A program made the position numbers and the translations under genes. From assembly GCF_019602855.1 (NCBI RefSeq), contig NZ_CP080767.1:1550001-1614000 (forward strand): a DNA stretch of 64,000 nt, written 5' to 3'. Positions 1 through 8,313 of the stretch are shown here, in pieces; positions within the stretch are counted from its first letter, which is position 1; each line of letters opens with the position of its first letter. The DNA is from Cupriavidus pinatubonensis (lineage in GTDB: Bacteria; Pseudomonadota; Gammaproteobacteria; Burkholderiales; Burkholderiaceae). The notes under the pieces are model-generated. The model had not been told where the DNA came from and ran no database searches. It was given only the letters and a program-made list of their open reading frames with translations.

Positions 1-210
1 AAGGTCGACAGCATGAATGGCCCGGTCGAGATGCGAAAGACCGACCACCAGGCCCAGCAGTCGCTCGTGGTGGCCACCTGGACCAAGGTCAACGGCAAGG
101 ACATCAAGTTCGACCAGGAAAACACCGGCTACGGCTGGAAGACCAATGCGCTGATGGACCAGTACGTTGCCGCGCAGCCGACTTCCTGCCAGATGAAGCG
201 GCCGGGCTGA
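1..210 (+). CDS. Branched-chain amino acid ABC transporter substrate-binding protein, C-terminal end (partial)
   Basis: Only the last 69 codons are inside the window; the frame is open from base 1 and stops with TGA at 208-210. The visible tail (MRKTDHQAQQSLVVATWTKV, then GYGWKT near the end) looks like the C-terminal lobe of a periplasmic Leu/Ile/Val-type receptor, where a D/N-H-Q stretch is common. The assignment rests mostly on context: livH, livM, livG and livF follow on the same strand after a gap with two stem-loops. Ligand cannot be read from this fragment; amide or aromatic-acid receptors of the same family are alternatives. Confidence 0.75.
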   Translation, partial: KVDSMNGPVEMRKTDHQAQQSLVVATWTKVNGKDIKFDQENTGYGWKTNALMDQYVAAQPTSCQMKRPG

Positions 211-228
211 TCCTGCCCACGGCGGGCC

Positions 229-250
229 GGCCGGCAGCATAAAGCCGGCC
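229..250 (+). terminator. Stem-loop just after the binding-protein gene
   Basis: GGCCGGC (229-235) pairs perfectly with GCCGGCC (244-250) around an 8-base loop, beginning 18 bases after the stop codon. There is no T tract. In ABC operons such stems often protect the receptor mRNA or reduce read-through into the permease genes; that role is inferred. Confidence 0.45.
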
Positions 251-290
251 GCCCGATCCTGCATACTTTCGGTAGAAGACCGGGGAGCGT

Positions 291-313
291 CCGGGCATGC
301 ATGCCATGCCCGG
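291..313 (+). other. Second stem-loop in the receptor-livH gap
   Basis: CCGGGCATG (291-299) and CATGCCCGG (305-313) form a perfect 9-bp stem with a 5-base loop. It lies between the receptor gene and livH and could act with the first stem to set the receptor:permease ratio. Confidence 0.45.
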
Positions 314-381
314 CAGGATGCGCTCACCCTTGTTCAAACCGGATGGCCGCGCTGTGGCGCAGCCAGATTGAAGGATACGTT

Positions 382-1329
382 GTGGAATTCTTCGTCATTT
401 CTTTGCTGAACGGCATCAGCTACGGGCTGCTGCTGTTCATGCTCTCGTCTGGCCTCACGCTGATCTTCAGCATGATGGGTGTGCTCAACTTCGCGCACGC
501 GAGCTTCTACATGCTCGGGGCCTACTTTGCCTACACCGTTGCCAGCAAGATAGGATTCTGGCCGGCGCTGATCCTGGCGCCGCTGCTGGTGGCATTTGCC
601 GGCGCGCTCGTGGAACGCTTCGGCCTGCGCGCCGTGCACAAGTACGGGCATGTGGCCGAGCTGCTGTTCACGTTCGGCCTGGCCTACCTGATCGAAGAAG
701 GGGTCAAGCTCGTCTGGGGCCTGGCTGCCGTGCCATACCGTATTCCGGCCGAACTCGACGGGCCGCTGTTCACGGTATTCACGTCGTCGTTCCCGAAATA
801 CCGAGCATTCATGATGCTGGTCTCGCTGGGCATGCTCGTGGCGATCTATCTCGTGCTCACGCGCACGCGCATCGGCCTCGTGATCCAGGCGGCGCTGACG
901 CATCCGGAGATGGTGGAAGCGCTTGGCCACAATGTGCCGCGCGTGTTCATGATGGTGTTCGGCGGGGGCGCGGCGCTGGCCGGACTTGCCGGCGTGATCG
1001 GTGGCAATGCCTTTGTCACCGAGCCATCGATGGCGGCGGCAGTCGGGTCGATCGTATTCGTGGTCGCGGTGGTGGGCGGCATGGGTTCACTGGTGGGGGC
1101 GTTTATCGCTTCTATCCTGATCGGCGTGCTGCAGACGTTCGCCGTGACCATCGATGCGTCGCTGGCCGGCCTCTTCCACAGCATTGGCCTGGCCGTCAGC
1201 GACGCCACGCCGTTCTACTCGCTGTGGAAGCTGACCGTGGCCCAGGTGGCGCCGGTGCTGCCTTATCTGCTGCTGGTGCTGATGCTGATCTTCCGGCCGC
1301 GAGGTCTGATGGGAACCCGGGAGAGCTGA
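382..1329 (+). CDS. livH: Branched-chain amino acid ABC transporter permease LivH
   Basis: A 315-residue inner-membrane permease of the LivH family, strongly hydrophobic with about eight predicted membrane spans and the conserved N-terminal stretch NGISYGLLLFMLSSGLTLIF. The frame is open further upstream (ATG at 301), but that would add hydrophilic, Cys/Pro-rich residues. I chose GTG 382 because AAGGA (371-375) lies six bases ahead of it and the protein then begins as family members do. With LivM it would form the membrane channel for the receptor at the window start. Three bases separate its stop from livM. Confidence 0.9.
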   Translation: MEFFVISLLNGISYGLLLFMLSSGLTLIFSMMGVLNFAHASFYMLGAYFAYTVASKIGFWPALILAPLLVAFAGALVERFGLRAVHKYGHVAELLFTFGLAYLIEEGVKLVWGLAAVPYRIPAELDGPLFTVFTSSFPKYRAFMMLVSLGMLVAIYLVLTRTRIGLVIQAALTHPEMVEALGHNVPRVFMMVFGGGAALAGLAGVIGGNAFVTEPSMAAAVGSIVFVVAVVGGMGSLVGAFIASILIGVLQTFAVTIDASLAGLFHSIGLAVSDATPFYSLWKLTVAQVAPVLPYLLLVLMLIFRPRGLMGTRES

Positions 1330-1332
1330 GCC

Positions 1333-2652
1333 ATGAGAATCGAATCGACAATGGAACAACGCCGCGGGCCGGTCGTGACCGGCCGTACCATGCGCTACAA
1401 GCCGCTCAACCTTGCGCGCTGGGTGATCTGGAGCCTGACCATACTGGTCATGCTGGTGCTGCCGCTGATCTTTACCGGCGGGTTTGCGATCACGCTGATG
1501 TCCCAGATGGGCATCATGATCATCTTTGCGCTGTCGTACAACATGCTGCTCGGCCAGACCGGCATGCTGTCGTTCGGGCACGCCGTGTATTCGGGCCTCG
1601 GCGCCTTCATTGCCGTGCACGTGCTCAATATGCTGGGCGCGGGCAAGGTGTGGCTGCCCGTGTCGATGCTGCCGCTTGTGGGCGGCCTGGCCGGCGCATT
1701 CTTCGGCGTGCTGTTCGGCTACGTGACCACCAAGAAGTCGGGCACGACGTTCGCCATGATCACCATGGGCATCGGCGAGATGGTGTTTGCCAGTTCGCTG
1801 ATGTTCCCCGAGTTCTTCGGCGGCGAAGGCGGCATCTCTACCAACCGCGTGGTGGGTGACCCATTCCTTGGCATCACGTTCGGTCCCGGCCGTCAGGTCT
1901 ACTACCTGATCGCCGCGTGGTGCCTGGTGTCGATGGTGGCGATGTATGCGTGGACGCAGACGCCGCTTGGCCGCATTGCCAACGCGGTACGCGATAACCC
2001 TGAACGTGTCGAGTTCATCGGGTACAACACGCAGCGTGTGCGCTACCTCGTGCTGATCCTGTCGGCGTTCTTCGCCGGCATCTCGGGCGCGCTGTCGGCG
2101 ATCAACTTCGAGATCGTATCGGCCGAAAATGTGAGCGCCGTACGCTCGGGCGGCGTGCTGCTCGCGGCGTTCATCGGTGGCGCCGGCGTGTTCTTCGGGC
2201 CGATCATCGGCGCGGTGGTATTCATGCTGTTCGCGGTTGCACTGTCGGACCTGACCAAGGCGTGGCTGCTGTACCTGGGCCTGTTCTTCGTGCTGATGGT
2301 GATGTTCGTACCGGGCGGCATCGCGAGCCTGCTGCTGATGCAGATGCCGCTGGTGGCCAAAGGCAAGTTCAAACAGATGCTGCCGTCCTACGGGCGTGCC
2401 GCAGCGGCAGGCGTGGTGCTGCTCGCAGCCATGATCCTGACCGTGGAACTGGTCTACAAGGTTCAGGTCGACAGCGCCAACGGCACCGACATGTCGCTGT
2501 TCGGCATCGCTTTCGATGCCGGCAAGCCTATGGCCTGGGCGGTCGCGGCCGCCCTGTGGGTGGCGGGGTTGTTGGCGTGGCGCATGGCGGCGGCGCGCGT
2601 GCGCACGGCATGGGACAAGGTGCACGGTGAAATCGCGGGAGGCAGGGCATGA
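1333..2652 (+). CDS. livM: Branched-chain amino acid ABC transporter permease LivM
   Basis: A 439-residue LivM-type permease, the second channel subunit. Visible family signatures are the LSYNMLLGQTGMLSFGHA stretch after the first spans and the GGxGxFFGPIIGA region near residue 285. It is longer than the usual 320-420 residues because it has a hydrophilic N-terminal extension of about 35 residues and an additional C-terminal pair of hydrophobic segments after residue 350. The start ATG is three bases after the livH stop, and its stop overlaps the livG start by four bases, so translation is probably coupled. Confidence 0.9.
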   Translation: MRIESTMEQRRGPVVTGRTMRYKPLNLARWVIWSLTILVMLVLPLIFTGGFAITLMSQMGIMIIFALSYNMLLGQTGMLSFGHAVYSGLGAFIAVHVLNMLGAGKVWLPVSMLPLVGGLAGAFFGVLFGYVTTKKSGTTFAMITMGIGEMVFASSLMFPEFFGGEGGISTNRVVGDPFLGITFGPGRQVYYLIAAWCLVSMVAMYAWTQTPLGRIANAVRDNPERVEFIGYNTQRVRYLVLILSAFFAGISGALSAINFEIVSAENVSAVRSGGVLLAAFIGGAGVFFGPIIGAVVFMLFAVALSDLTKAWLLYLGLFFVLMVMFVPGGIASLLLMQMPLVAKGKFKQMLPSYGRAAAAGVVLLAAMILTVELVYKVQVDSANGTDMSLFGIAFDAGKPMAWAVAAALWVAGLLAWRMAAARVRTAWDKVHGEIAGGRA

Positions 2653-3422
2653 CAGCGGCACTGGAACTGACCGATGTACGCAAGAAGTTCGGCCAGACGG
2701 AAATCATCCGTGGCGTGAACCTGTCGATTGGCAAGGGCGAGCGCCACGCGCTGATCGGCCCGAACGGCGCCGGCAAGTCGACCACGTTCAACCTGATCTC
2801 GGGACGCTTTGCGCCGACCAGCGGTTCGGTGCGCCTGAACGGGCAGGAGATCGGGGGCCTGCAGCCATTCGCGATCAACCGCATGGGGCTGTCGCGGAGC
2901 TTCCAGATCACCAATATCTTCCACCGGCTGTCGGTGTTCGAGAACCTGCGCTGCGCGGTGCTCTGGTCGCTCGGCTACAAGTACTCGTTCTGGCACCGGC
3001 TGTCAGCGCTGCGCGATGCGCGCGAGCGTGCCGAGGAAGTGCTCGAACTGATCGGCATGCAGCATCGCCGCGACTCGCAGGCCGGCTTGCTGACCTACGC
3101 GGAGCAGCGCGCGCTGGAAATCGGCATCACGATCGCGGGCGGCGCCGATGTGATCCTGCTCGACGAGCCCACGGCGGGCATGAGCCGCTCGGAATCGGAC
3201 CACGCGGTCGAACTGATCCGCAAGGTTACGTCAGGCAAGACACTCGTGATGGTGGAGCATGACATGAGCGTAGTGTTCGGGCTGGCCGACCGCATCTCGG
3301 TGCTGGTCTACGGCGAGGTGATCGCCACCGACACCCCGCAGGCCATCCGCAACAATCGCAAGGTCAAGGAGGCATATCTGGGTACCACGCTCGACGAAGC
3401 CGCGACTGAAGGAGCGCACTGA
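2649..3422 (+). CDS. livG: Branched-chain amino acid ABC transporter ATP-binding protein LivG
   Basis: A 257-residue ABC ATPase. The Walker A motif GPNGAGKST lies near residue 40 and Walker B DVILLDEPTAGM near residue 170, with the switch His in VMVEHDM. The signature region reads LLTYAEQRALEIG, where the usual LSYGQQR is altered (Y-A-E). Its ATG overlaps the livM stop (ATGA), and its TGA overlaps the livF start. It works as one half of the LivG/LivF motor pair. Because LivF has a changed Walker A (see that entry), LivG may supply the main hydrolysing site. Confidence 0.9.
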   Translation: MTAALELTDVRKKFGQTEIIRGVNLSIGKGERHALIGPNGAGKSTTFNLISGRFAPTSGSVRLNGQEIGGLQPFAINRMGLSRSFQITNIFHRLSVFENLRCAVLWSLGYKYSFWHRLSALRDARERAEEVLELIGMQHRRDSQAGLLTYAEQRALEIGITIAGGADVILLDEPTAGMSRSESDHAVELIRKVTSGKTLVMVEHDMSVVFGLADRISVLVYGEVIATDTPQAIRNNRKVKEAYLGTTLDEAATEGAH

Positions 3423-4135
3423 TGGCAAAACGCATGCTCGAAGTCCAGGGGCTGCATGCCTATTACGGCAAGAGCCATATCCTGCATGGCGTCGATGCGC
3501 ATATCGATGAGGGCGAGATCGTTGCGCTGCTCGGGCGCAATGGCGTGGGTCGGTCGACCATGGCCAAGGCGATCCTCGGCATGGTCAAAGCGGAGGGGTC
3601 GGTGCGCTTGCGCGATGAAGAGATCCTCGGACGCCGTACCTTCGAGATCGCGCATCTCGGCATTGGCTATGTCCCCGAGAATCGCGATATCTTCCCGACG
3701 CTGACCGTGCGCCAGAACCTGCTGCTCGGTGAAAAGCGCAACCCGCGCCAGTCGAAGCCGCGCTGGTCGATCAACGACATGTTCCAGATGTTCCCGCGCC
3801 TGAAGGAACGCGAGAACACTGCCGCAGGTGTGCTGTCAGGCGGCGAGCAGCAGATGCTGACGCTGTGCCGCACGCTGATGGGCGATCCCGACCTGATCCT
3901 GATCGATGAGCCTACCGAAGGCCTGGCGCCGATGATCGTGACACTGGTCGGCGATTACCTCAAGACGCTGAAGGAGCGCGGCGTGTCGGTGCTGCTGATC
4001 GAGCAGAAGCTGGCCATTGCGCTCGATATTTCGCAGCGTGTGTATGTGATGGGCCATGGCCACATCGTGTTCGAGGGAACGCCGACCGAACTGAAGGCCA
4101 ATGCGCAGGTGCGCAAGGAGTGGCTGGAGGTGTAA
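3422..4135 (+). CDS. livF: Branched-chain amino acid ABC transporter ATP-binding protein LivF, Walker A Lys replaced by Arg
   Basis: A 237-residue ABC ATPase of the LivF type with signature LSGGEQQML, Walker B DLILIDEPTEGLAP and the usual LivF ending. The P-loop reads GRNGVGRST: codon 44 (CGG, 3551-3553) encodes Arg where nearly all ABC ATPases have Lys. Everything else in the motor domain looks intact, and Arg is a single conservative change. I believe related betaproteobacterial LivF-like proteins can carry this variant, but I cannot verify that here. The start overlaps the livG stop (TGATG). The gene ends the operon and is followed by a hairpin. Confidence 0.88.
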   Translation: MAKRMLEVQGLHAYYGKSHILHGVDAHIDEGEIVALLGRNGVGRSTMAKAILGMVKAEGSVRLRDEEILGRRTFEIAHLGIGYVPENRDIFPTLTVRQNLLLGEKRNPRQSKPRWSINDMFQMFPRLKERENTAAGVLSGGEQQMLTLCRTLMGDPDLILIDEPTEGLAPMIVTLVGDYLKTLKERGVSVLLIEQKLAIALDISQRVYVMGHGHIVFEGTPTELKANAQVRKEWLEV

Positions 4136-4146
4136 TGCCGCAGGTT

Positions 4147-4167
4147 GCGTCCGTGCCGGGCGGACGC
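4147..4167. terminator. Hairpin between the convergent liv operon and lysP
   Basis: GCGTCCG (4147-4153) and CGGACGC (4161-4167) form a perfect 7-bp stem with a 7-base loop in the 40-base gap between two convergent genes. It has no strong T run on either side, so intrinsic termination is plausible but not certain. Confidence 0.5.
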
Positions 4168-4175
4168 GCCTGACA

Positions 4176-5696
4176 TCACACTTGTGCCGCTTGCCCGGCA
4201 ATGACTTTTGCCGTCTTCGGCAACTCGAACGGCATATCCTCATAGTCGATCAGCCGCGTCTTCCTGACGATGCGGTACCCCAGCCACAGCGCCAGGAACA
4301 CCGGCACCCCGATGTACGTCGCAATGATTTCCGGCCAGCGGTTCGGAATGTCCGCGAATGCCTGGTAGTTCTGTCCCGCCACGATCACCAGGCACAGCAC
4401 GCCCGCAAAGATTGGGCCGAACGGATAGAGCGGCGAGCGGTACGCCAGCGCGTTGATGTCATAGCCTTGATAGACCAGTCCGCGCCGGAAGCGGTAGTGG
4501 CTCAGGGCGATACCGAACCATGCGAAGAAGCCCGTCATGGCCGATGTGTTCAGCAGCCACAGGTACACGGCCTTGTCGCCGAACAGCGAACTGAAGAAGC
4601 ACAGCGCGCCGACGGCGGTGGTGACCAGCAGCGCATTGAACGGTACGCCGTTCACGGTCAGCTTGCCCAGCCAGCGCGGGGCGCGTCCGCTCACAGCCAG
4701 GCCGTAGAGAATACGCGTGGAGACGTACATGCTCGACGTGCCCGCCGACAGCAGCGCGGTCAGCACTACGGCGTTCATCAGGCCGGCGGCAAAGGCCAGC
4801 CCGGCCTGGCGGAACACCAGGGCGAACGGGCTCACGCCGACGTCGGTCACATCATTGCGCAGCAGGTTCGGATCGGTATAGGGAATCAGCACGCCGATGA
4901 CCAGGATCGCGATCACGTAGAACAGCAGGATGCGCCAGAAGGTCTGGCGGATCGCGCGCGGGATCGTTCTGGCCGGATCCTGCGCTTCGCCGGCAGCTAC
5001 GCCCACGGTCTCGGTGCCCTGGAACGAAAACCCGGCGATCATCGCCACGCCGATCATGGCAGGGATGCCGCCGACGAACGGCGCGTCGCCGGTCGTGAAG
5101 TTGTGCCAGCCGGATTGCGGGCCGCCCTTCATGATGCCGAAGATCATCAGCAGCCCCACGCCCAGGAACACGATCACCGTGATCACCTTGATCAGCGCGA
5201 ACCAGTACTCGGCTTCGCCGAAGCCGCGCACCGAGAACGCGTTGAGCGCGAACATCAGCAGCAGGAAGCCCGCGCTCCAGACCATGCCGGGCATGCCGGG
5301 GAACCAGAACTGCATCACCAGTTGCGCGGCGGTGAGTTCCACCGCGATGGTCACGGCCAGGCTGAACCAGTAATTCCAGCCGAGCGCAAAGCCGAAACCT
5401 TCCTCGACATAGAGCGCGCTGTAGGTGACGAACGAGCCAGCCACGGGCATGTGGACGGCCAGTTCGCCAAGGCTGGTCATCAGGCAATACACCATGAAGC
5501 CAAGCAGGGCGTACATCAGAAGCGCGCCGCCGGGACCAGCCTGTGCGATGGAGGCGCCGGATGCGACGAACAACCCGGTGCCAACCGCGCCGCCGATTGC
5601 GATCATGGTGAGATGGCGCGCCTTGAGCTTGCGCTGAAGGTCGTCGTGCTCGACGACCGGATGCTGGTGAGGATGAGGATGGGAGTGGGAAGACAT
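4176..5696 (-). CDS. lysP: LysP-type lysine/basic amino acid permease (APC family)
   Basis: A 506-residue APC permease with about twelve membrane spans. From residue 22 (LQRKLKARHLTMIAIGG) to the end it follows the Escherichia coli LysP sequence very closely as I remember it: GTGLFVASGASIAQAGPGGA, YVEEGFGFALGWNYW, PYTDPNLLRND and HYRFRRG are all recognisable. It imports L-lysine with protons across the inner membrane. The N-terminus is a His/Pro-rich leader (MSSHSHPHPHQHP) that could bind metal or simply be a linker. Divergent from fadB across a 501-bp region. The lysine specificity is by homology only. Confidence 0.85.
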   Translation of the reverse strand: MSSHSHPHPHQHPVVEHDDLQRKLKARHLTMIAIGGAVGTGLFVASGASIAQAGPGGALLMYALLGFMVYCLMTSLGELAVHMPVAGSFVTYSALYVEEGFGFALGWNYWFSLAVTIAVELTAAQLVMQFWFPGMPGMVWSAGFLLLMFALNAFSVRGFGEAEYWFALIKVITVIVFLGVGLLMIFGIMKGGPQSGWHNFTTGDAPFVGGIPAMIGVAMIAGFSFQGTETVGVAAGEAQDPARTIPRAIRQTFWRILLFYVIAILVIGVLIPYTDPNLLRNDVTDVGVSPFALVFRQAGLAFAAGLMNAVVLTALLSAGTSSMYVSTRILYGLAVSGRAPRWLGKLTVNGVPFNALLVTTAVGALCFFSSLFGDKAVYLWLLNTSAMTGFFAWFGIALSHYRFRRGLVYQGYDINALAYRSPLYPFGPIFAGVLCLVIVAGQNYQAFADIPNRWPEIIATYIGVPVFLALWLGYRIVRKTRLIDYEDMPFELPKTAKVIAGQAAQV

Positions 5697-5720
5697 CAGG
5701 GTCGCTGGAACTTCGCCTGC

Positions 5721-5743
5721 CCGGACAACTTATGGATGTCCGG
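5721..5743 (-). promoter_or_regulatory. Inverted repeat in the lysP leader
   Basis: CCGGACA (5721-5727) and TGTCCGG (5737-5743) make a perfect 7-bp inverted repeat with a 9-base spacer, 25 bases upstream of the lysP start codon. It could be an RNA hairpin near the ribosome site or a repressor operator. No known riboswitch shape is recognised. Confidence 0.4.
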
Positions 5744-5994
5744 GGTCGAAAAATGAAAAGCCGCGAGTCTAACGTGTCTTTTTTAGCGGATCGCTCGTCC
5801 GCATCAAATAAAGTCGCATACTGACCCCGATGCCCTGCGTGGATGTTGTGAAAGTGCTGTAACCGACGTGCGACGTTTCGGCGATTACTTGACTTGCCAA
5901 CGTTTCCCCAACGCCCGTACTGCTGCTCTCATGCACGCCGCGAAGGAGCGAAATAAAGCGCGCGCATGGTGGTCAAATTGCGCAAAAATTAAAA

Positions 5995-6023
5995 TTGAAC
6001 GACCGTGCTATTTTGTGTATGCT
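5995..6023 (+). promoter_or_regulatory. Predicted fadB promoter with overlapping TetR-type fatty-acid operator
   Basis: TTGAAC (5995-6000) as -35 and TATGCT (6018-6023) as -10 are separated by exactly 17 bases. The -35 and spacer contain TTGAACGACCGTGCTATTT (5995-6013), an imperfect copy of the GAACGaCCGTTC dyad that I associate with TetR-family fatty-acid degradation regulators of betaproteobacteria (FadP/PsrA-like). Placement would let a bound repressor block RNA polymerase. The promoter geometry is seen; the regulator identity is inferred. Confidence 0.55.
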
Positions 6024-6197
6024 GTGTTTCGCCCGTCGGCTGAAACGCTTGTCGGGCGTGGGAATGCGGAGGGTTTACCCTTCCATCGCGGCTTCGGCCG
6101 CTAGTGGTGAAGCGGCCGAGACAGGCCGGCAATGCAGCAAACAACCATATTCGAGAATTCGAATCCCGAGACAACCCAAGACACCAAAGGAACCAGC

Positions 6198-8279
6198 ATG
6201 ACAGCGCAGTATCAGGTTCAGGACGGCGTAGCCGTCATCACGCTCGACAATCCTCCTGTCAACGGCCTGGGTCACAGCACCCGGCTTGGCATCGTCGATG
6301 GCATGACCCGTGCGCTGGACGATGCGGCCGTCAAGGCCATCGTCATCACCGGCGCCGGCAAGGCATTCTCGGGCGGCGCCGATATCCGCGAATTCAATAC
6401 GCCCAAGGCCACGCAGGAACCGACGCTGCATTCGGTGATCCGCGTGATCGAGGGTTCCTCCAAGCCGGTGGTGGCTGCAGTCCACTCGGTGGCAATGGGC
6501 GGTGGCCTGGAACTGGCCCTGGGCTGTAACTACCGCGTGGCTTCGAAGGGTGCGCAGATCGCGCTGCCGGAAGTCAAGCTGGGCCTGCTGCCCGGCGCCG
6601 GCGGCACGCAGCGCCTGCCGCGCGTGATCGGCCTGGAAGCGGCTGCCAACATGATCGTGTCGGGCACCGCCGTGCCGTCCGAGAAGTTCGCCGGCACCAA
6701 ACTGTTCGATGAAATCGTCGATGGCGATGTCCTGCCCGCCGCGGTCAAGTTCGCGCAAAACGTCGCGGCTGCGCCCGGCCCGTACCCGAAGGTGCGCGAC
6801 CTGAAGGTCCGTCACGAGAACCCGGAAGGCTTCCTCGGCTTTGCCAAGACCACCGTTGGCGCCATGGCCAAAAACTTCCCGGCGCCGCTGAAGTGCCTGG
6901 AAGCCGTGGCTGGCTCGCTCAAGCCGTTCGAGCAAGGCCTGAAGGAAGAGCGCGATGGCTTCCTGTACCTGGTGACCACGCCGGAATCGCGCGCGCTGCG
7001 CCATGCGTTCTTCGGTGAGCGCGCCGCCAGCAAGATCCCGGACGTGCCGTCGGACACGCCAGTCCGCAAGATCGAAAAGATCGCCGTGATCGGCGCCGGC
7101 ACCATGGGTGGCGGCATCAGCATGAACTTCCTGAACGCCGGCATCCCGGTCACGATCCTGGAAACCAAGCAGGAAGCGCTGGATCGCGGCATTGGCATCA
7201 TCCGCAAGAACTACGAGAACAGCGCCAAGAAGGGCAAGCTCACGCAGGAGAAGGTCGAGCAGCGCATGGGCCTGCTGTCGACCACGCTCTCCTATGACGA
7301 CATCAAGGACGCGGACATGGTCATCGAGGCCGTGTTCGAAGAAATGGGCGTCAAGGAAATTGTGTTCAAGAAGCTGGACGAAGTGATGAAGCAAGGGGCG
7401 ATCCTGGCTTCGAACACCTCGACGCTCGACGTGGACAAGATCGCCTCGTTCACCAAGCGTCCGCAGGACGTGGTCGGCATGCACTTCTTCAGCCCGGCCA
7501 ACGTGATGAAGCTGCTGGAAGTCGTGCGCGGCGCGAAGACCGGCAAGGACGTGCTGGCCACCGTGATGGCGATCGGCAAGAAGATCAAGAAGACCGCTGT
7601 GGTGTCGGGCGTGTGCGACGGCTTTATCGGCAACCGCATGATCGAGCAGTACAGCCGCCAGGCCGGCTACCTGCTGGACGAAGGCGCGCTGCCCGAGCAG
7701 GTCGACCGTGCTATCGAAAAGTTCGGTTTCGCCATGGGCCCGTTCCGCATGGGCGACCTGGCCGGCAACGACATCGGCTGGGCGATCCGCAAGCGCCGCG
7801 CGGTGGACAAGCCTGACATCCAGTACAGCAAGACCGCTGACCTGCTGTGCGAAATGGGCCGCTATGGCCAGAAGACCGGCGCGGGCTGGTACGACTACAA
7901 GGCGGGCGACCGCAAGCCGTACCCGAACCAGCAGGTCAACGACATGATCGTGCAGCACTCCAAGGACCTTGGCATTACGCGCCGCAAGATTTCCGACGAG
8001 GAGATCGTCGAGCGCCTGGTGTTCGCGCTGGTCAACGAAGGCGCGAAGATCCTGGAAGAAGGCATTGCTTCGAAGGCCTCGGATATCGATATGGTGTACC
8101 TGACCGGCTACGGCTTCCCGCTGTTCCGCGGCGGCCCGATGCTGTATGCAGACCAGGTCGGCCTGTACAACGTCGCGCTGTCGATGAAGAAGTACGCCAA
8201 GGGCTACCACGGCGAAGCCTGGCAAGTCGCGCCGCTGCTGCAGAAGCTGGCGGACGAGGGCAAGGGCTTCAACGACTGA
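6198..8279 (+). CDS. fadB: Bifunctional enoyl-CoA hydratase / 3-hydroxyacyl-CoA dehydrogenase (FadB/FadJ-like)
   Basis: A 693-residue multifunctional beta-oxidation protein. The N-terminal crotonase domain (about 1-190) shows GGGLELALGC and the catalytic-Glu loop LPEVKLGLLPGAGGTQRLPR. The dehydrogenase domain begins near 290 with the NAD loop AVIGAGTMGGG and contains HFFSPANVMKLLEVV with the active His. A C-terminal helical domain completes it. It hydrates trans-2-enoyl-CoA and oxidises the 3-hydroxyacyl-CoA. I chose ATG 6198 because AAAGGAA (6186-6192) lies five bases upstream; an in-frame upstream codon at 6132 would add 22 non-conserved residues. Thiolase and acyl-CoA dehydrogenase genes follow. 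Confidence 0.93.
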   Translation: MTAQYQVQDGVAVITLDNPPVNGLGHSTRLGIVDGMTRALDDAAVKAIVITGAGKAFSGGADIREFNTPKATQEPTLHSVIRVIEGSSKPVVAAVHSVAMGGGLELALGCNYRVASKGAQIALPEVKLGLLPGAGGTQRLPRVIGLEAAANMIVSGTAVPSEKFAGTKLFDEIVDGDVLPAAVKFAQNVAAAPGPYPKVRDLKVRHENPEGFLGFAKTTVGAMAKNFPAPLKCLEAVAGSLKPFEQGLKEERDGFLYLVTTPESRALRHAFFGERAASKIPDVPSDTPVRKIEKIAVIGAGTMGGGISMNFLNAGIPVTILETKQEALDRGIGIIRKNYENSAKKGKLTQEKVEQRMGLLSTTLSYDDIKDADMVIEAVFEEMGVKEIVFKKLDEVMKQGAILASNTSTLDVDKIASFTKRPQDVVGMHFFSPANVMKLLEVVRGAKTGKDVLATVMAIGKKIKKTAVVSGVCDGFIGNRMIEQYSRQAGYLLDEGALPEQVDRAIEKFGFAMGPFRMGDLAGNDIGWAIRKRRAVDKPDIQYSKTADLLCEMGRYGQKTGAGWYDYKAGDRKPYPNQQVNDMIVQHSKDLGITRRKISDEEIVERLVFALVNEGAKILEEGIASKASDIDMVYLTGYGFPLFRGGPMLYADQVGLYNVALSMKKYAKGYHGEAWQVAPLLQKLADEGKGFND

Positions 8280-8313
8280 AGCCAAGGCAGCAGCAAGGCT
8301 GACGGAGGCGAAC

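Larger units (their letters stand above)
5697..6197. other. 501-bp divergent intergenic region, lysP / fadB
   Basis: No convincing gene is present. The short open frames here lack ribosome sites and family-like sequence. The lysP side carries the inverted repeat at 5721-5743. The fadB side carries a sigma-70 promoter with an embedded operator-like palindrome at 5995-6023, followed by a leader of roughly 165 bases. The section around 5970-6030 is clearly more AT-rich than the genes around it. Confidence 0.7.

Noticed and set aside
1087..2661. A 524-residue minus-strand frame opposite livH/livM, full of His, Arg and Gln.
   Set aside because: Typical antisense composition of a GC-rich gene; it overlaps two well-supported permease genes and has no ribosome site or family motif.
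4101..5756. A 551-residue plus-strand frame over lysP.
   Set aside because: lysP on the minus strand matches its family end to end; the plus frame is composition-driven.
5697..5760. A lysine riboswitch upstream of lysP.
   Set aside because: Only one short hairpin is visible; the multi-helix lysine-riboswitch layout is absent and it is not expected in this group.
5697..6131. Small plus-strand frames at 5868-6104 and 5995-6201 as genes.
   Set aside because: No ribosome site or family-like sequence, and they overlap the predicted fadB promoter and leader.
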